Origin: Micromonospora lupini str. Lupac 08
GTDB taxonomy: Bacteria > Actinomycetota > Actinomycetes > Mycobacteriales > Micromonosporaceae
DNA length: 64,000 bases
Reading direction: 5' to 3'
Assembly (NCBI RefSeq): GCF_000297395.2
Contig: NZ_HF570108.1
Span: 5,263,196-5,327,195, forward strand
The notes beneath the pieces are model-generated. The model did not search any database. It saw nothing but the letters and a program-made list of their open reading frames with translations, and had not been told where the DNA came from. Position 1 is the first letter of the stretch. Each line of letters opens with the position of its first letter. Below are positions 16,572-27,261 of this stretch, piece by piece. The translations under genes and the position numbers were made by a program.

Positions 16572-17321
16572 TCAGCGGGGCGGGTGGGCGTCGGCGGGCC
16601 GACGCAGCGGCGGCAGCAGCCGCCCCAGCTCGTCCGGGTCGGCGACCGGACCCGGGAACGCCAGCCGGACGCGCCGCCGTGCGCCGGGTCGCCCGAGGGC
16701 GACAACCAGGCCGTACCTGTCGATGCGCACCACCCGCGGTGGCCCGTCCGGGGTCTGCTCGGTCAACCCGAGCTGCCGGCGCAGGTAGTGGGTCACCTGG
16801 TCGGCGTCGCGCTCGGCGAGGCCGGCCAGCAGCAGCGCCTCGAACGGGTGCACCGGGTCCGGCTCGGCCTCGGCGTACTCCCCCGGGTCGATCCGGTGCA
16901 CGACGCCGGCCCGCTCCCAGCGGACCTCGGCCACCTCGAAGCGGAACAGCCGGAACCGGACGCCCACGTCGAGCAGGTCGCCGGTCGGCTCGACCGCGGC
17001 GAAGTCGACAGCGGCGCGGCGCGCCTCCTCGCCGTGCAGCTCGGCCGCCCAGCCGGAGACCCAGGCCCGCCCGAGCCCGGGAGAGCCGGCCGCGGGCGGC
17101 AGGTCGAGGACGTCCAGGACCACGGCGACGTCGGCGCCTCCGGCGACCGGTTGCAGCGCGGCGCCCAGGTGACTGGCCACCGGCACCAGCAGCAGCACCC
17201 GGCCGTCGGGATCGGTCACGTGCCGGGCGTGGTGCGGGCCCGGCCGGCGGGCCAGGTGGACGAGACCGGGCAGCCGACCGGCGACGAGGGTACGAACGAT
17301 CTCGGCGGGGCTGGGCCGCAT
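16572..17321 (-). CDS. DUF2470 / HugZ-like heme-iron protein, iron-box controlled
   Basis: A 249-residue protein. The N-terminal half (VRTLVAGRLPGLVHLARRPG... GRVLLLVPVASHLGAALQP) resembles the split-barrel part of HugZ-type proteins. The C-terminal ~85 residues (ADQVTHYLRRQLG... VVRIDRYGLVVAL... RVRLAFPGPVADPDELGRLL) match DUF2470. HugZ relatives act in heme-iron handling; the activity here is inferred. A 19-bp iron box ends 18 bp before the ATG, with AAGGAGG overlapping, so iron-replete DtxR/IdeR should silence it. It ends 3 bp from the convergent tetR gene. Confidence 0.82.
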   Translation of the reverse strand: MRPSPAEIVRTLVAGRLPGLVHLARRPGPHHARHVTDPDGRVLLLVPVASHLGAALQPVAGGADVAVVLDVLDLPPAAGSPGLGRAWVSGWAAELHGEEARRAAVDFAAVEPTGDLLDVGVRFRLFRFEVAEVRWERAGVVHRIDPGEYAEAEPDPVHPFEALLLAGLAERDADQVTHYLRRQLGLTEQTPDGPPRVVRIDRYGLVVALGRPGARRRVRLAFPGPVADPDELGRLLPPLRRPADAHPPR

Positions 17322-17338
17322 GGCGCGACCTCCTTAAG

Positions 17339-17357
17339 AGGTTAGGCTTACCTAACC
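17339..17357 (-). promoter_or_regulatory. DtxR/IdeR (DmdR) iron box
   Basis: On the minus strand the site reads GGTTAGGTAAGCCTAACCT, nearly identical to the actinobacterial iron-box consensus TTAGGTTAGGCTAACCTAA. It lies directly in front of the ribosome site of the DUF2470 gene. This predicts repression by Fe(II)-loaded DtxR-family regulator. Confidence 0.9.
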
Positions 17358-17406
17358 CGGAGCGTAGAGCACCCGGACCACGCCGTCCACCAGCCCATGC
17401 ACCTCG

Positions 17407-19194
17407 TTACCGGGTCTGCTCCAGCCAGGAGGCGTACAGCAGCCCGTAGACCGAGTCGGCGTCGTGCACCAACTCGTCGTGCGGGCCGCGCTGCACGATG
17501 CGCCCCCGGTCCACCACGATCACCTCGTCGGCCGCCTGGGCGGTGGAGAGCCGGTGCGCGATGGCGAGCGTCGTGCGACCCCGCGTGACGGCGTCCAGGG
17601 TGCGTTGCAGCCGCACCTCGGTCGCCGGGTCCACCGCGCTCGTCGCCTCGTCCAGCACCAGCAGGTCCGGGTCGGCCACGTACGCCCGGGCCAGCGCGAC
17701 GAGCTGCCGCTCCCCGACGCTCAGCGCCTCGCCACGCTCCCCGACCGGCGTGTCCAGGCCGGCGGGCAGACCATCCAACCAGTCCGCCAGGCCCAGCTCC
17801 GTGAACGCGGCGCCGAGCTGCTCGTCGGTCAGCTCCGGCCGGGCGAACCGCACGTTGTCCCCCACCGTCGCGTCGAAGAGGAACCCGTCCTGCGGCACCA
17901 TCACCACCCGGGAACGCAACGAGTCGAACCGGACGTCCGCCAGCGGCACCCCGGACAACAGCACCGCTCCCGCCGACGGGTCCATCAGGCGGGTGAGCAG
18001 CTTCGCGAAGGTCGTCTTGCCGCTGCCCGTCTCACCCACCACCGCCACCCGGCTCTTCGCCGGGATCTCCAGGTCGATGTCGTGCAGCACGGCAGGGCCA
18101 CCCGGATAGGCGAACCGCACCCCGGCGAACCGGATGTCCAACGGACCGGCCGGCAGGTCCCGCCCCTGCTCGCCCGGGTCCGCCACGTCCGGGGCGACGT
18201 CGAGCACGTCCAGCACCCGCCGCCAGCCCGCGATCGCGTTCTGCGCCTCGTTGAGCACCTCGGTGGCGATCTGCACCGGCTGGATGAACAGCGTCACCAG
18301 GAACAGGAAGGCGGTCAGCTGACCGATCGACAGCGTGCCGTCCACCCCCAGCGTCACCCCGAGCACCACCACGCCGGCCAGCGCCAACCCGGCCGCCAGC
18401 TCGCCGACCGAGCTGCCCACGATGCTGATCCGGATCGCCCGCTGCTGCGCCAGGCGCTGGTTGTCGATGGCGTCGTCCAGCCGCCGCGCGGTGCGCCCCG
18501 CGATGCCGTACGCCCGGATCACCGGCGCGCCCACGACGCTCTCGCCGATCGCGCCCAGCAACGTGCCGGTGCGCTGACGCACCGTCGCGTACGCCGCGCC
18601 GAGACGACGCTGCAACTGGCGGATGACGAGCACCGCCGGCAGGAACGCCGCCAGCACCACAAGGGTCAACTGCCAGGAGTACGCCAGCATGACGGCCGTC
18701 GTCACCACGAGCTGGCCCAGATTGACCAGCAGGATCACCCCGCCCCACTGGAGGAACTGGGTGATCTGGTCGACGTCGCTCGTCACCCGCGACACCAGCG
18801 AACCACGCCGCTCCGACTGCTGGTGCAACATCGACAGGTCGTGCACGTGCCGGAACGCCCGCGTCCGCACATTCGCCAGCGCCGTCTCGCTGACCGTGAA
18901 CAGCCGGCGCATCATCAGGTAGCCGCAGGCCGTGGTGACCACCAGGATCGCCGCGGTGACCGCCACCACCGACCAGACCACGTCGAGGTTCAGACCACCA
19001 ACGAGTCCCCGGTCGATGCCCTGCTGCACCGCCACCGGCACGGCGACCCGGCCCACCATGTAGACCAGGGCCAGGCCCAGGGTGGCCGCCAGGCCGGTCC
19101 GCAGCTCCGGGGAGAGCGCCAACCCCCGCCGCAGGGTCTGCCAGGTGGTCTCCGCCCGCGCGTCCCGCTCGTCGTTCGTCACCGTCGTACTCAA
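17407..19194 (-). CDS. ABC exporter half-transporter with catalytic Glu, degenerate signature
   Basis: A 595-residue half-transporter: six membrane spans (about residues 30-320) then an ATPase domain. Walker A is GETGSGKT, Walker B ends LLVLDEATSAVD with the catalytic Glu, and the switch His is present (AIAHR). The signature is LSVGERQ instead of LSGGQ. Its start is a TTG overlapping the partner's stop (TTGA). With the 19191-21074 product it should form a heterodimer like TM287/288. Substrate unknown, likely a lipid, drug or peptide. The next gene downstream (DUF2470) has its own iron box. Confidence 0.93.
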   Translation of the reverse strand: MSTTVTNDERDARAETTWQTLRRGLALSPELRTGLAATLGLALVYMVGRVAVPVAVQQGIDRGLVGGLNLDVVWSVVAVTAAILVVTTACGYLMMRRLFTVSETALANVRTRAFRHVHDLSMLHQQSERRGSLVSRVTSDVDQITQFLQWGGVILLVNLGQLVVTTAVMLAYSWQLTLVVLAAFLPAVLVIRQLQRRLGAAYATVRQRTGTLLGAIGESVVGAPVIRAYGIAGRTARRLDDAIDNQRLAQQRAIRISIVGSSVGELAAGLALAGVVVLGVTLGVDGTLSIGQLTAFLFLVTLFIQPVQIATEVLNEAQNAIAGWRRVLDVLDVAPDVADPGEQGRDLPAGPLDIRFAGVRFAYPGGPAVLHDIDLEIPAKSRVAVVGETGSGKTTFAKLLTRLMDPSAGAVLLSGVPLADVRFDSLRSRVVMVPQDGFLFDATVGDNVRFARPELTDEQLGAAFTELGLADWLDGLPAGLDTPVGERGEALSVGERQLVALARAYVADPDLLVLDEATSAVDPATEVRLQRTLDAVTRGRTTLAIAHRLSTAQAADEVIVVDRGRIVQRGPHDELVHDADSVYGLLYASWLEQTR

Positions 19195-21074
19195 TGGTCC
19201 ACCTCGATCTCCAGGCCCGACGGCAGCTGCGCCACCTCGTCGTCGTACGCGCGCTCCTGCGCACGGTCGACCTCCGCCTGCTCGTACGCGGTGACCAGGT
19301 CCACGTAGCCCGCGACGGTGGCCAGCAGCTCGCTGTGCGTGCCCCGGGCGACCACCCGGCCCTGCTCCACGTAGACGACCTCGTCGGCGAGGGCGATCGT
19401 CGCCCGGCGGTACGCCACCACGAGGATCGACGCGGCCGGCACTCCCGGCTCACCCGCCGACGCCCGCAGACCGGCGAGGATGGCCGCCTCCACGCGGGGG
19501 TCCACGGCGCTCGTCGCGTCGTCGAGCACCAGCAGGCGTGGCCGCCCGGCCAGCGCGCGGGCCAGCGTGAGCCGCTGCCGCTGGCCGCCGGAGAGCGAGG
19601 TGCCCCGCTCGCCGACCATCGTGTCCAGCCCGTCGGGCAGCGCGGCGACGAACCCGTCCGCCTCGGCCAGGCGCAGCGCGGCCCAGACGTCCTCGTCGTC
19701 GATGCCCGCCCGGTCCAGGGCGACGTTGGCCCGCACCGTGTCGTCGAAGACGAACGGCACCTGCGCCACCAGGGCGACCGTGCCGGCCAGCGACGCGGCG
19801 GTCAGGTCACGCACGTCCACGCCGTCCAGCTCGACGGTCCCGGAGTCCGGGTCGACCAGGCGGACGGCCAGCGAGGCGATGGTGGACTTCCCGGCGCCGG
19901 TCGGCCCGACCAGGGCGACCGTGCGCCCGGCCGGCACGGTGAAGCCGACCTCGCCGAGCACCTGCGCGCCGGGCTGGTGCGCCTCGGCCGGCGGGTAGGA
20001 GAAGTGCACGTCGGTGAACGTGAGCGTGGCCGGCCCCGAGAGCGCCGGGTCGAGCACACGCTGCCCGTACGGCATCTCGCCGGTGGCGTCGAGCACCCGG
20101 CGCACCCGGTCCCAGCCGGCGACGCTGCGCGGCAGCTCGGCCAGCACCCAGCCGATGGCCCGCACCGGAAAGGCCAGCACGGTGAAGAGGAAGGCGACGC
20201 TTACCAGCTCGGTGACGTTTATCGCGCCCTGACGCAGGCGGAACGCGCCGACCACCAGCACCGCCAGGGTGCCGAGGCTGGGCAGCGTCTCCAGCAGCGG
20301 GTCGAAGACGCCCCGCAGCCGGCCGACCGCGATCAACGCGTCGCGAAGCTCGCCGGCGCGACCGGCGAACCGGGCCGTCTCCTGCGCCTCGCGGCCCATC
20401 GTCTTGACCACCAACGCGCCGTCGAAGCTCTCGTGCGCGATGCCACTGACCTCGGCGCGCAACCGCTGCGCCCGGGCCTGCCGGGGTGCCATCCGGCGCG
20501 AGTAGACCACGTTGAGCGCGAACAGCGCGGGAAAGACAGCGAGGCCGACCAGGGCGAGGGCCCAGTCGGTGACGAACAGCGAGACGATCGCGCCGACAAG
20601 CATCACCAGGGTGCCCACCGCGAAGGGCAGCGGGGCGATCGGGTACCAGGCCGCCTCCACGTCCGAGTTGGCGTTGGACAGCAGTGTGCCGGTGGCGTTG
20701 CGGTGGTGCCACGACAGCGGCAGGTCCAGATAGCGGCGGGTGACCCGACGGCGGTAGGCGGCCTGGAGCCGGTACTGCATGTAACCGGCGCCGAGCCGCC
20801 GGCCGAAGATGCCCACCACCCGCAGCACGCTGATCCCGAACAGGGCGACAGCCGCCAGCGCCAGGGTGCCGACGCCCACCTCGCCCCGCGCGATGGCCGG
20901 CACCACCACGTCACCGACCACCGCGCCCACCACGTACGCGCTGACGATGACCATCGAGCCGAACAGCACACTGCCGACCACGGCAACCGCGAAGATCCGC
21001 GGCTGCTCCCGGATCGCCTGCCGCAGAACCCCCAGCCCTCTGCCGAGCACGTCCCGACTTGTCCTGCTCGCCAC
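19191..21074 (-). CDS. ABC exporter half-transporter with degenerate ATP site
   Basis: Partner half-transporter with six spans and an ATPase domain. Walker A GPTGAGKS and signature LSGGQRQ are canonical, but Walker B ends LLVLDDATSAVD (Asp for catalytic Glu) and the switch His is replaced by Tyr (VVAYRR). This subunit therefore supplies a non-hydrolytic site, while its LSGGQ completes the active site of the partner. I prefer GTG at 21074 because GGGGGAG lies 4-5 nt upstream; a TTG at 21098 would add eight residues. A GATAAT hexamer lies upstream near 21100. Confidence 0.92.
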   Translation of the reverse strand: MASRTSRDVLGRGLGVLRQAIREQPRIFAVAVVGSVLFGSMVIVSAYVVGAVVGDVVVPAIARGEVGVGTLALAAVALFGISVLRVVGIFGRRLGAGYMQYRLQAAYRRRVTRRYLDLPLSWHHRNATGTLLSNANSDVEAAWYPIAPLPFAVGTLVMLVGAIVSLFVTDWALALVGLAVFPALFALNVVYSRRMAPRQARAQRLRAEVSGIAHESFDGALVVKTMGREAQETARFAGRAGELRDALIAVGRLRGVFDPLLETLPSLGTLAVLVVGAFRLRQGAINVTELVSVAFLFTVLAFPVRAIGWVLAELPRSVAGWDRVRRVLDATGEMPYGQRVLDPALSGPATLTFTDVHFSYPPAEAHQPGAQVLGEVGFTVPAGRTVALVGPTGAGKSTIASLAVRLVDPDSGTVELDGVDVRDLTAASLAGTVALVAQVPFVFDDTVRANVALDRAGIDDEDVWAALRLAEADGFVAALPDGLDTMVGERGTSLSGGQRQRLTLARALAGRPRLLVLDDATSAVDPRVEAAILAGLRASAGEPGVPAASILVVAYRRATIALADEVVYVEQGRVVARGTHSELLATVAGYVDLVTAYEQAEVDRAQERAYDDEVAQLPSGLEIEVDH

Positions 21075-21234
21075 GCTCTCCCCCGCCGTAAGCCACAATT
21101 ATCTCCCTCATCCTTACCGGTGCGGGCCGGTGCCGCCGACCCGGACGGGATATGTCGACCGTCACGTACCGGACGTCCTCGCTTCGGGGACGCGACCCGG
21201 CGTCCGCCGGCGCGCGGCGGCGGGTGCGCGGGCC

Positions 21235-21240
21235 TACGAT
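21235..21240 (+). promoter_or_regulatory. -10 hexamer, leaderless TIGR03085 gene
   Basis: TACGAT lies 6 nt before the ATG at 21247. No ribosome site is present in between. Confidence 0.5.
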
Positions 21241-21246
21241 CGGGCC

Positions 21247-21876
21247 ATGTCGCGGTACGCCCGAGCCGAGCGCGAGGCGCTGGCCGATCTCCTCCTGGCC
21301 CTCGGGCCCGACGCGCCGACGATCAACGAGGGCTGGGCGACCCGTGACCTCGCCGCGCACCTGGTGTTGCGGGAGCGTCGACCGGACGCGGCCGGCGGGA
21401 TCCTGCTGGCGCCGTTGCGGGGGCACGCCGAACGGGTCCGCCGCCGGCTGGCCGCCGGGCCCTACCCCGAGCTGGTGGCGCAGGTGCGGCGGCCGCCGGT
21501 GTGGAGCCCGATCAGCAATCCGCTTACCGACGAGCTGGTCAACACGGTGGAGTTCTTCATCCACCACGAGGACGTGCGGCGAGCCGTCCCGGGATGGCAG
21601 CCGCGCGAGCTGTCCCGCGGCCTGCAGGCCACCCTGTGGAAACGGGCCGCCCCGCTGGCCCGGCTGACCCTGCGCCGCTTCCCGGCGGACCTCTACGTGC
21701 AGGCGCCCGGGTACGGCGAGGTCTCCGTCGGCCGTGGCGGCGAGCGGCTGCGGGTGGTGGGCGCCCCCGCCGAGTTGACCCTGTTCCTCTCCGGTCGCCA
21801 GCGGGTGGCCCGGGTTCAACTGGACGGTTCGCCGACGTCCGCGCGGCAGCTCCGCAACGCCAGCCTGGGCATGTGA
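21247..21876 (+). CDS. TIGR03085-family protein (maleylpyruvate isomerase-like fold)
   Basis: A 209-residue actinobacterial protein of the DinB/mycothiol-dependent maleylpyruvate isomerase superfamily. The N-terminal bundle has WATRDLAAHLVLRERRPDA, with the conserved His of the predicted metal site, and NTVEFFIHHEDVRRA supplies further His residues. The family label rests on this pattern; the reaction is unknown. Mycothiol-linked chemistry is plausible in actinomycetes. The start is set by the TACGAT hexamer 6 nt before the ATG. It is divergent from the ABC exporter pair. Confidence 0.82.
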   Translation: MSRYARAEREALADLLLALGPDAPTINEGWATRDLAAHLVLRERRPDAAGGILLAPLRGHAERVRRRLAAGPYPELVAQVRRPPVWSPISNPLTDELVNTVEFFIHHEDVRRAVPGWQPRELSRGLQATLWKRAAPLARLTLRRFPADLYVQAPGYGEVSVGRGGERLRVVGAPAELTLFLSGRQRVARVQLDGSPTSARQLRNASLGM

Positions 21877-22004
21877 CTTACTGCACCTAATCGGTCACAC
21901 GAAGGCGGGCATTTGCCGCAGTCCCAGCGATGCGCGCCGATACCTCCTCCCGTACGCTTCAGCGCGCCGTTCCGCGCCGGGGCGGCACGATGTGGGGGCA
22001 CACG

Positions 22005-22955
22005 ATGCGGAGCTTCGCGATCTCGGCGCTACGGGAACCCTCCTTCACGGCGGGGCGCCACAAGTCCACGGATCGGGTGGCCAGCGAGAGCGTCGAGTGG
22101 GCGCGCGCGTTCGGCCTGGTCGATTCCGGTCATCAGGTACATCGACTACAACGGGCGGACGCCGCCGGTCTGGCCGGCCGAGCCTGCCCGGTAGGGCCGA
22201 CGCAGGGACTGCGGCTCCTCACCGATCTGATCTCCTGGCTCTTCGTCATGGACGACACCTGCGACGAGGACGGCCTCGGTGCGGACCCGGGCCGGCTGGC
22301 GCCCGTCGTCGCCGCCCTGCTCGACGTGCTGGACCGGTGCGGGGACCCGCTCGCGGCACTGCCGCCGGGCGCCGGCCAGTTGGGTGCCGCGTTGCACGAC
22401 CTGTGCCGCCGGACCCGGGCACAGGGCCGGGCGCCCCTGTTGCTGCGCTTCGTCAGTCAGGTGCGCCAGTACCTGCTGGCACTGCTCTGGGAGGCCGCCA
22501 ACCGGGAGCGCCGGCGGGTGCCGGGGGTGACGGAGTACGTCCAACTGCGTCGGCACATCGGTGGCGTACACCCCTGCCTCACCCTGACCGACCTGGCGTC
22601 GGAGCAGCCACCCGGGCCGACCCGGCGTGCCGATCCGGCGCTCACCGCCCTGGACCTGCTGGCCGTGGACCTGATCTGCTGGTGCAACGACCTCTTCTCG
22701 TACGGCAAGGAGAGCCGGACCGACCCGGACGCGCACAATCTGGTGACGGTCATCGCCCAGGAGGACGGCCTGGCCGAGGCGGACGCGCTGCGGGCGGCGG
22801 CCGACCGTTTCAACAGGGGGTTGGCGGCGTACCTGGCGGCGGAGGAGAGGTTGCTGGCCAGCGGTGTCGAGGCGTTGCGCCCGCCGCTGGCCGCGCGACG
22901 CAACTGGGTCCGGGCCACCTACGACTGGTCAGTCGTGGCTGCCCGCTACGCCTGA
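22005..22955 (+). CDS. Class I terpene synthase (single domain)
   Basis: A ~316-residue bacterial terpene cyclase. The first metal motif is D83-D-T-C-D-E88 (after LISWLFVM) and the second is the complete NSE triad N228-D-L-F-S232-Y-G-K-E236. An RR pair in the E-Y-V-Q-L-R-R-H helix fits the diphosphate sensor, and the C-terminus ends with the conserved R-Y pair. It should ionise a prenyl diphosphate, probably farnesyl, but the product cannot be predicted. The ATG at 22005 follows GGGGG by 7 nt; ATGs at 21990 and 21930 are alternatives. No prenyltransferase or P450 gene lies nearby. Confidence 0.92.
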   Translation: MRSFAISALREPSFTAGRHKSTDRVASESVEWARAFGLVDSGHQVHRLQRADAAGLAGRACPVGPTQGLRLLTDLISWLFVMDDTCDEDGLGADPGRLAPVVAALLDVLDRCGDPLAALPPGAGQLGAALHDLCRRTRAQGRAPLLLRFVSQVRQYLLALLWEAANRERRRVPGVTEYVQLRRHIGGVHPCLTLTDLASEQPPGPTRRADPALTALDLLAVDLICWCNDLFSYGKESRTDPDAHNLVTVIAQEDGLAEADALRAAADRFNRGLAAYLAAEERLLASGVEALRPPLAARRNWVRATYDWSVVAARYA

Positions 22956-23092
22956 TCGGGGGCGCCGGCCGGCGGGACGGGGGCGCCGGTCGATCACCCG
23001 CACTAGCCGATGCCCGGTGCCAGGCAATACTCTTCGGTAACCACTATGACGTGACGACCGTCACGCCACCACCCCCGAAGGCGGCTACAGCG

Positions 23093-24919
<1,827 letters not shown>

Positions 24920-24927
24920 AAACCTGC

Positions 24928-24969
24928 CGCCGGTGGCCCCGCACCCGTCCGGGTGTGGGGCCACCGGCG
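24928..24969. terminator. Bidirectional hairpin terminator
   Basis: A 19-bp stem (left arm 24928-24946 beginning CGCCGGTGGCCCC, right arm 24951-24969) with one G-T pair and a 4-nt GTCC loop. It lies between the convergent ends of the acyl-CoA ligase and yczR genes. There is no U-tract, as is usual in high-GC actinomycetes. Confidence 0.8.
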
Positions 24970-24983
24970 TGTGTGTCGGGGGC

Positions 24984-26441
24984 TCAGGCGATGACGGACG
25001 GCTCCCGCCAGCGCTGCCGGCCGGTCCGATCCAGGTCGTAGCGGACCGTGGCGATCCGCTCCACGGCCTCCACCAGGTCGGCGGCCGGCAGGGTGAACGG
25101 CAGCCGCAGGAAGCGTTCCAGCGTGCCGTCCAGACCGAACCGGGGGCCGGGCGCGAGCCGGACGCCCACCTCCTCGGCGGCCCGGGCGAGCGCGCTGGAG
25201 ACCGGGCCGTCCAGCTCGGCCCAGAGGGTCACGCCGCCGCGCGGCACTGTCACCCGCCAGTCCGGAAGTCGGTGCGCCAGCGCCTCCAGCAACGCGTCGC
25301 GCTGGGCGGTGAGCTGGGCCCGACGGTCCGCGACGATTGCCGCCGCGTCGCCGAGCAGGTGCACCGCGACCAACTGGTCGAGCACCGGGCTGGACATGTC
25401 CATGCCGACCCGGACTGCGGCCAGCCGCTGCACCTGCGGCGCGGAGGCGCGTACCCAGCCGATCCGCAGGCCACCCCAGTACGGCTTGCTCATCCCGCCG
25501 ATGCTGACCACCCGGGAGTGCCTGTCGAACGTGGCCGTGGGCGGGGGCAGCTCGGTGCCGTCCAGCGGCAGGTCCACGAAGGACTCGTCGACGATCAGGT
25601 CGGTGCCGACGGCGTGGGCGGCCGCGACCACCCGCTCGCGCAACGCGGACGGCATCAGGTGCCCGGTCGGGTTCTGGAACTCCGGAATCAGGTACGCCAG
25701 CTTGGGCCGGGTCTGCCGCAGGCTGCCCAGCAGCAGGTCGGGCTCCCAGCCACCGGCGTCGGCGGACAGCCCGTGAGTTGTGATCCGGGCCCGTCTGCTG
25801 CCCAGCGCGGCGAGCGCGTTGGGGTAGGTCGGGGACTCCACCAGAACGCTCCCGCCGGGTGCCAGGGCGAGGCGCAGCACCAGGTCCAGGGCGTGCTGGG
25901 TGCCGCTGGTGACCATGATCTGGTCAGCCGAGGTGGGCAGCCCGCGGGCGGTGTAGCCGGCGGCCACCGCCTCGCGCAGCTCGCCGATCCCGGTCGGGTG
26001 GTAGCCGGCCCCGCCCAGGTAGCGGGGCAGATCCTCGGCGGCGGCCCGCGCGGCGCCGAGTAGCTGCGGTGGGGCGGCCAGCGCGGCGACACCAAGGTCG
26101 ATCATCTCCCGGTCGTCCAGCGGGGTCCACAGACCCGTGCTGGCGACCCGGTGGTTGCCGGGCAGCATCGTCCAGCTGCCGGCGCCCCGGCGACTGGCCA
26201 GGTGCCCGGTCTCGCGCAGCTCCCGGTAGGCGGCGGTGACCGTGGTGCGGCTGATCCGCAGCGCCTCGGCCAGCTCGCGTTCCGCCGGGAGGCGGACACC
26301 CAGGGGAAGCCGGGCGTCGGCGAGCAGGCCACGCACCGCGCCGGCCAGGGCGGCGTAGTCGGGACTGCGACGACGGCCCGGCAGCGCGTGCCACTGCCCC
26401 AGCAACCGGGCCAATTGGACGCCTCGCACCTGACCTGTCAT
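24984..26441 (-). CDS. yczR: MocR/GntR-type PLP-dependent regulator (YczR-like)
   Basis: The N-terminal ~70 residues form a GntR winged helix (LPLGVRLPAERELAEALRISRTTVTAAYRELRE). It is joined to a fold-type I aminotransferase domain with the PLP lysine in GGMSKPYWGGLRIGW and the substrate Arg region LRLPF. Such proteins bind DNA as PLP-holding dimers and usually regulate a divergent neighbour. The ATG at 26441 follows GAGGAG by ~6 nt; a longer frame to 26486 lacks support. The divergent yczE gene and direct repeats between them match the known YczR/YczE pairing. Confidence 0.88.
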   Translation of the reverse strand: MTGQVRGVQLARLLGQWHALPGRRRSPDYAALAGAVRGLLADARLPLGVRLPAERELAEALRISRTTVTAAYRELRETGHLASRRGAGSWTMLPGNHRVASTGLWTPLDDREMIDLGVAALAAPPQLLGAARAAAEDLPRYLGGAGYHPTGIGELREAVAAGYTARGLPTSADQIMVTSGTQHALDLVLRLALAPGGSVLVESPTYPNALAALGSRRARITTHGLSADAGGWEPDLLLGSLRQTRPKLAYLIPEFQNPTGHLMPSALRERVVAAAHAVGTDLIVDESFVDLPLDGTELPPPTATFDRHSRVVSIGGMSKPYWGGLRIGWVRASAPQVQRLAAVRVGMDMSSPVLDQLVAVHLLGDAAAIVADRRAQLTAQRDALLEALAHRLPDWRVTVPRGGVTLWAELDGPVSSALARAAEEVGVRLAPGPRFGLDGTLERFLRLPFTLPAADLVEAVERIATVRYDLDRTGRQRWREPSVIA

Positions 26442-26456
26442 GGCCACTCCTCGGAT

Positions 26457-26516
26457 ATTGGCTTCTTCCTCCGGGAGGATTGGCACCTAGGGTGGCATGC
26501 ATGGCACTGATTGGCA
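26457..26516. promoter_or_regulatory. ATTGGC direct repeats, candidate YczR operator
   Basis: ATTGGC(A) occurs at 26457-26462, 26479-26485 and 26510-26516 in the same orientation, spaced 22 and 31 bp. Direct repeats are typical binding sites for MocR regulators (GabR, PdxR). They flank the palindrome TCCTCCGGGAGGA (26467-26479) and the yczE -10 hexamer. Confidence 0.55.
26488..26493 (+). promoter_or_regulatory. -10 hexamer of yczE (leaderless)
   Basis: TAGGGT lies 7 nt before the ATG at 26501, between the second and third ATTGGC repeats. Binding of YczR there would directly affect initiation. Confidence 0.5.
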
Positions 26517-27160
26517 ATCTGCGGCAGCGGCCGGTGCGACGGCTCACCCAGCTCTACGCCGGGCTCCTCCTCTACGGCGTCAGCATGGCCCTGATGATCC
26601 GCTCCGACCTGGGCCTCGACCCGTGGGACGTCTTCCACCAGGGGTTGTCCGAGCGGACCGGGCTCTCCTTCGGCACTGTCACCATCGGCGTCGGCGCCCT
26701 GGTGCTGCTGCTGTGGATCCCGCTGCGCCAGCGGCCCGGCCTCGGCACCGTCAGCAACGTGGTGGTGATCGGCCTGGTGGTGGACGCCACCCTGGCCCTG
26801 CTGCCCACCGGTGGCCCCCTCGGCGTCCGCATCGTTCTGCTGATCACCGGGATCGTCGCCAACGGCGCCGCCACCGCCCTCTATCTCGGCGCCCAGTTGG
26901 GTCCCGGCCCACGCGACGGGCTGATGACCGGCTTCGTCGCCCGTCGACCCGGGCTGTCCATCCGCCTGGTGCGCACGGTCATCGAGGTCACCGTTCTCGC
27001 GCTGGGCTGGCTGCTCGGCGGCAAGGTCGGCGTGGGCACCGTCGCGTACGCGCTGGCCATCGGCCCGCTGGCCCAGTTCTTCATCCCGCTCGTCGCGGTG
27101 CCCGCCCCGGCTGCCACCGCGGGCGACCCGCCGGGCGCCGCTCCCGCCCCGGCCGGCTGA
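26501..27160 (+). CDS. yczE: YczE/YitT-family membrane protein
   Basis: A 219-residue membrane protein with five or six spans and the YczE signature region LGLDPWDVFHQGL near the N-terminus. The C-terminal 20 residues are Ala/Pro-rich. The family is widely linked to YczR regulators, but its transported or bound compound is unknown. The ATG at 26501 is set by the TAGGGT hexamer; an upstream in-frame codon at 26480 lies before that hexamer and is less likely. Confidence 0.85.
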   Translation: MALIGNLRQRPVRRLTQLYAGLLLYGVSMALMIRSDLGLDPWDVFHQGLSERTGLSFGTVTIGVGALVLLLWIPLRQRPGLGTVSNVVVIGLVVDATLALLPTGGPLGVRIVLLITGIVANGAATALYLGAQLGPGPRDGLMTGFVARRPGLSIRLVRTVIEVTVLALGWLLGGKVGVGTVAYALAIGPLAQFFIPLVAVPAPAATAGDPPGAAPAPAG

Positions 27161-27261
27161 GCGCTCACCTACCGTTCGCGCCTCGGCACCGCGCGGTGGT
27201 GGAACGGGCTCGTTGGAGGGTGGGTGTTCCCTTCCGCGACGCTCGCCGTCATCATCTCTGC

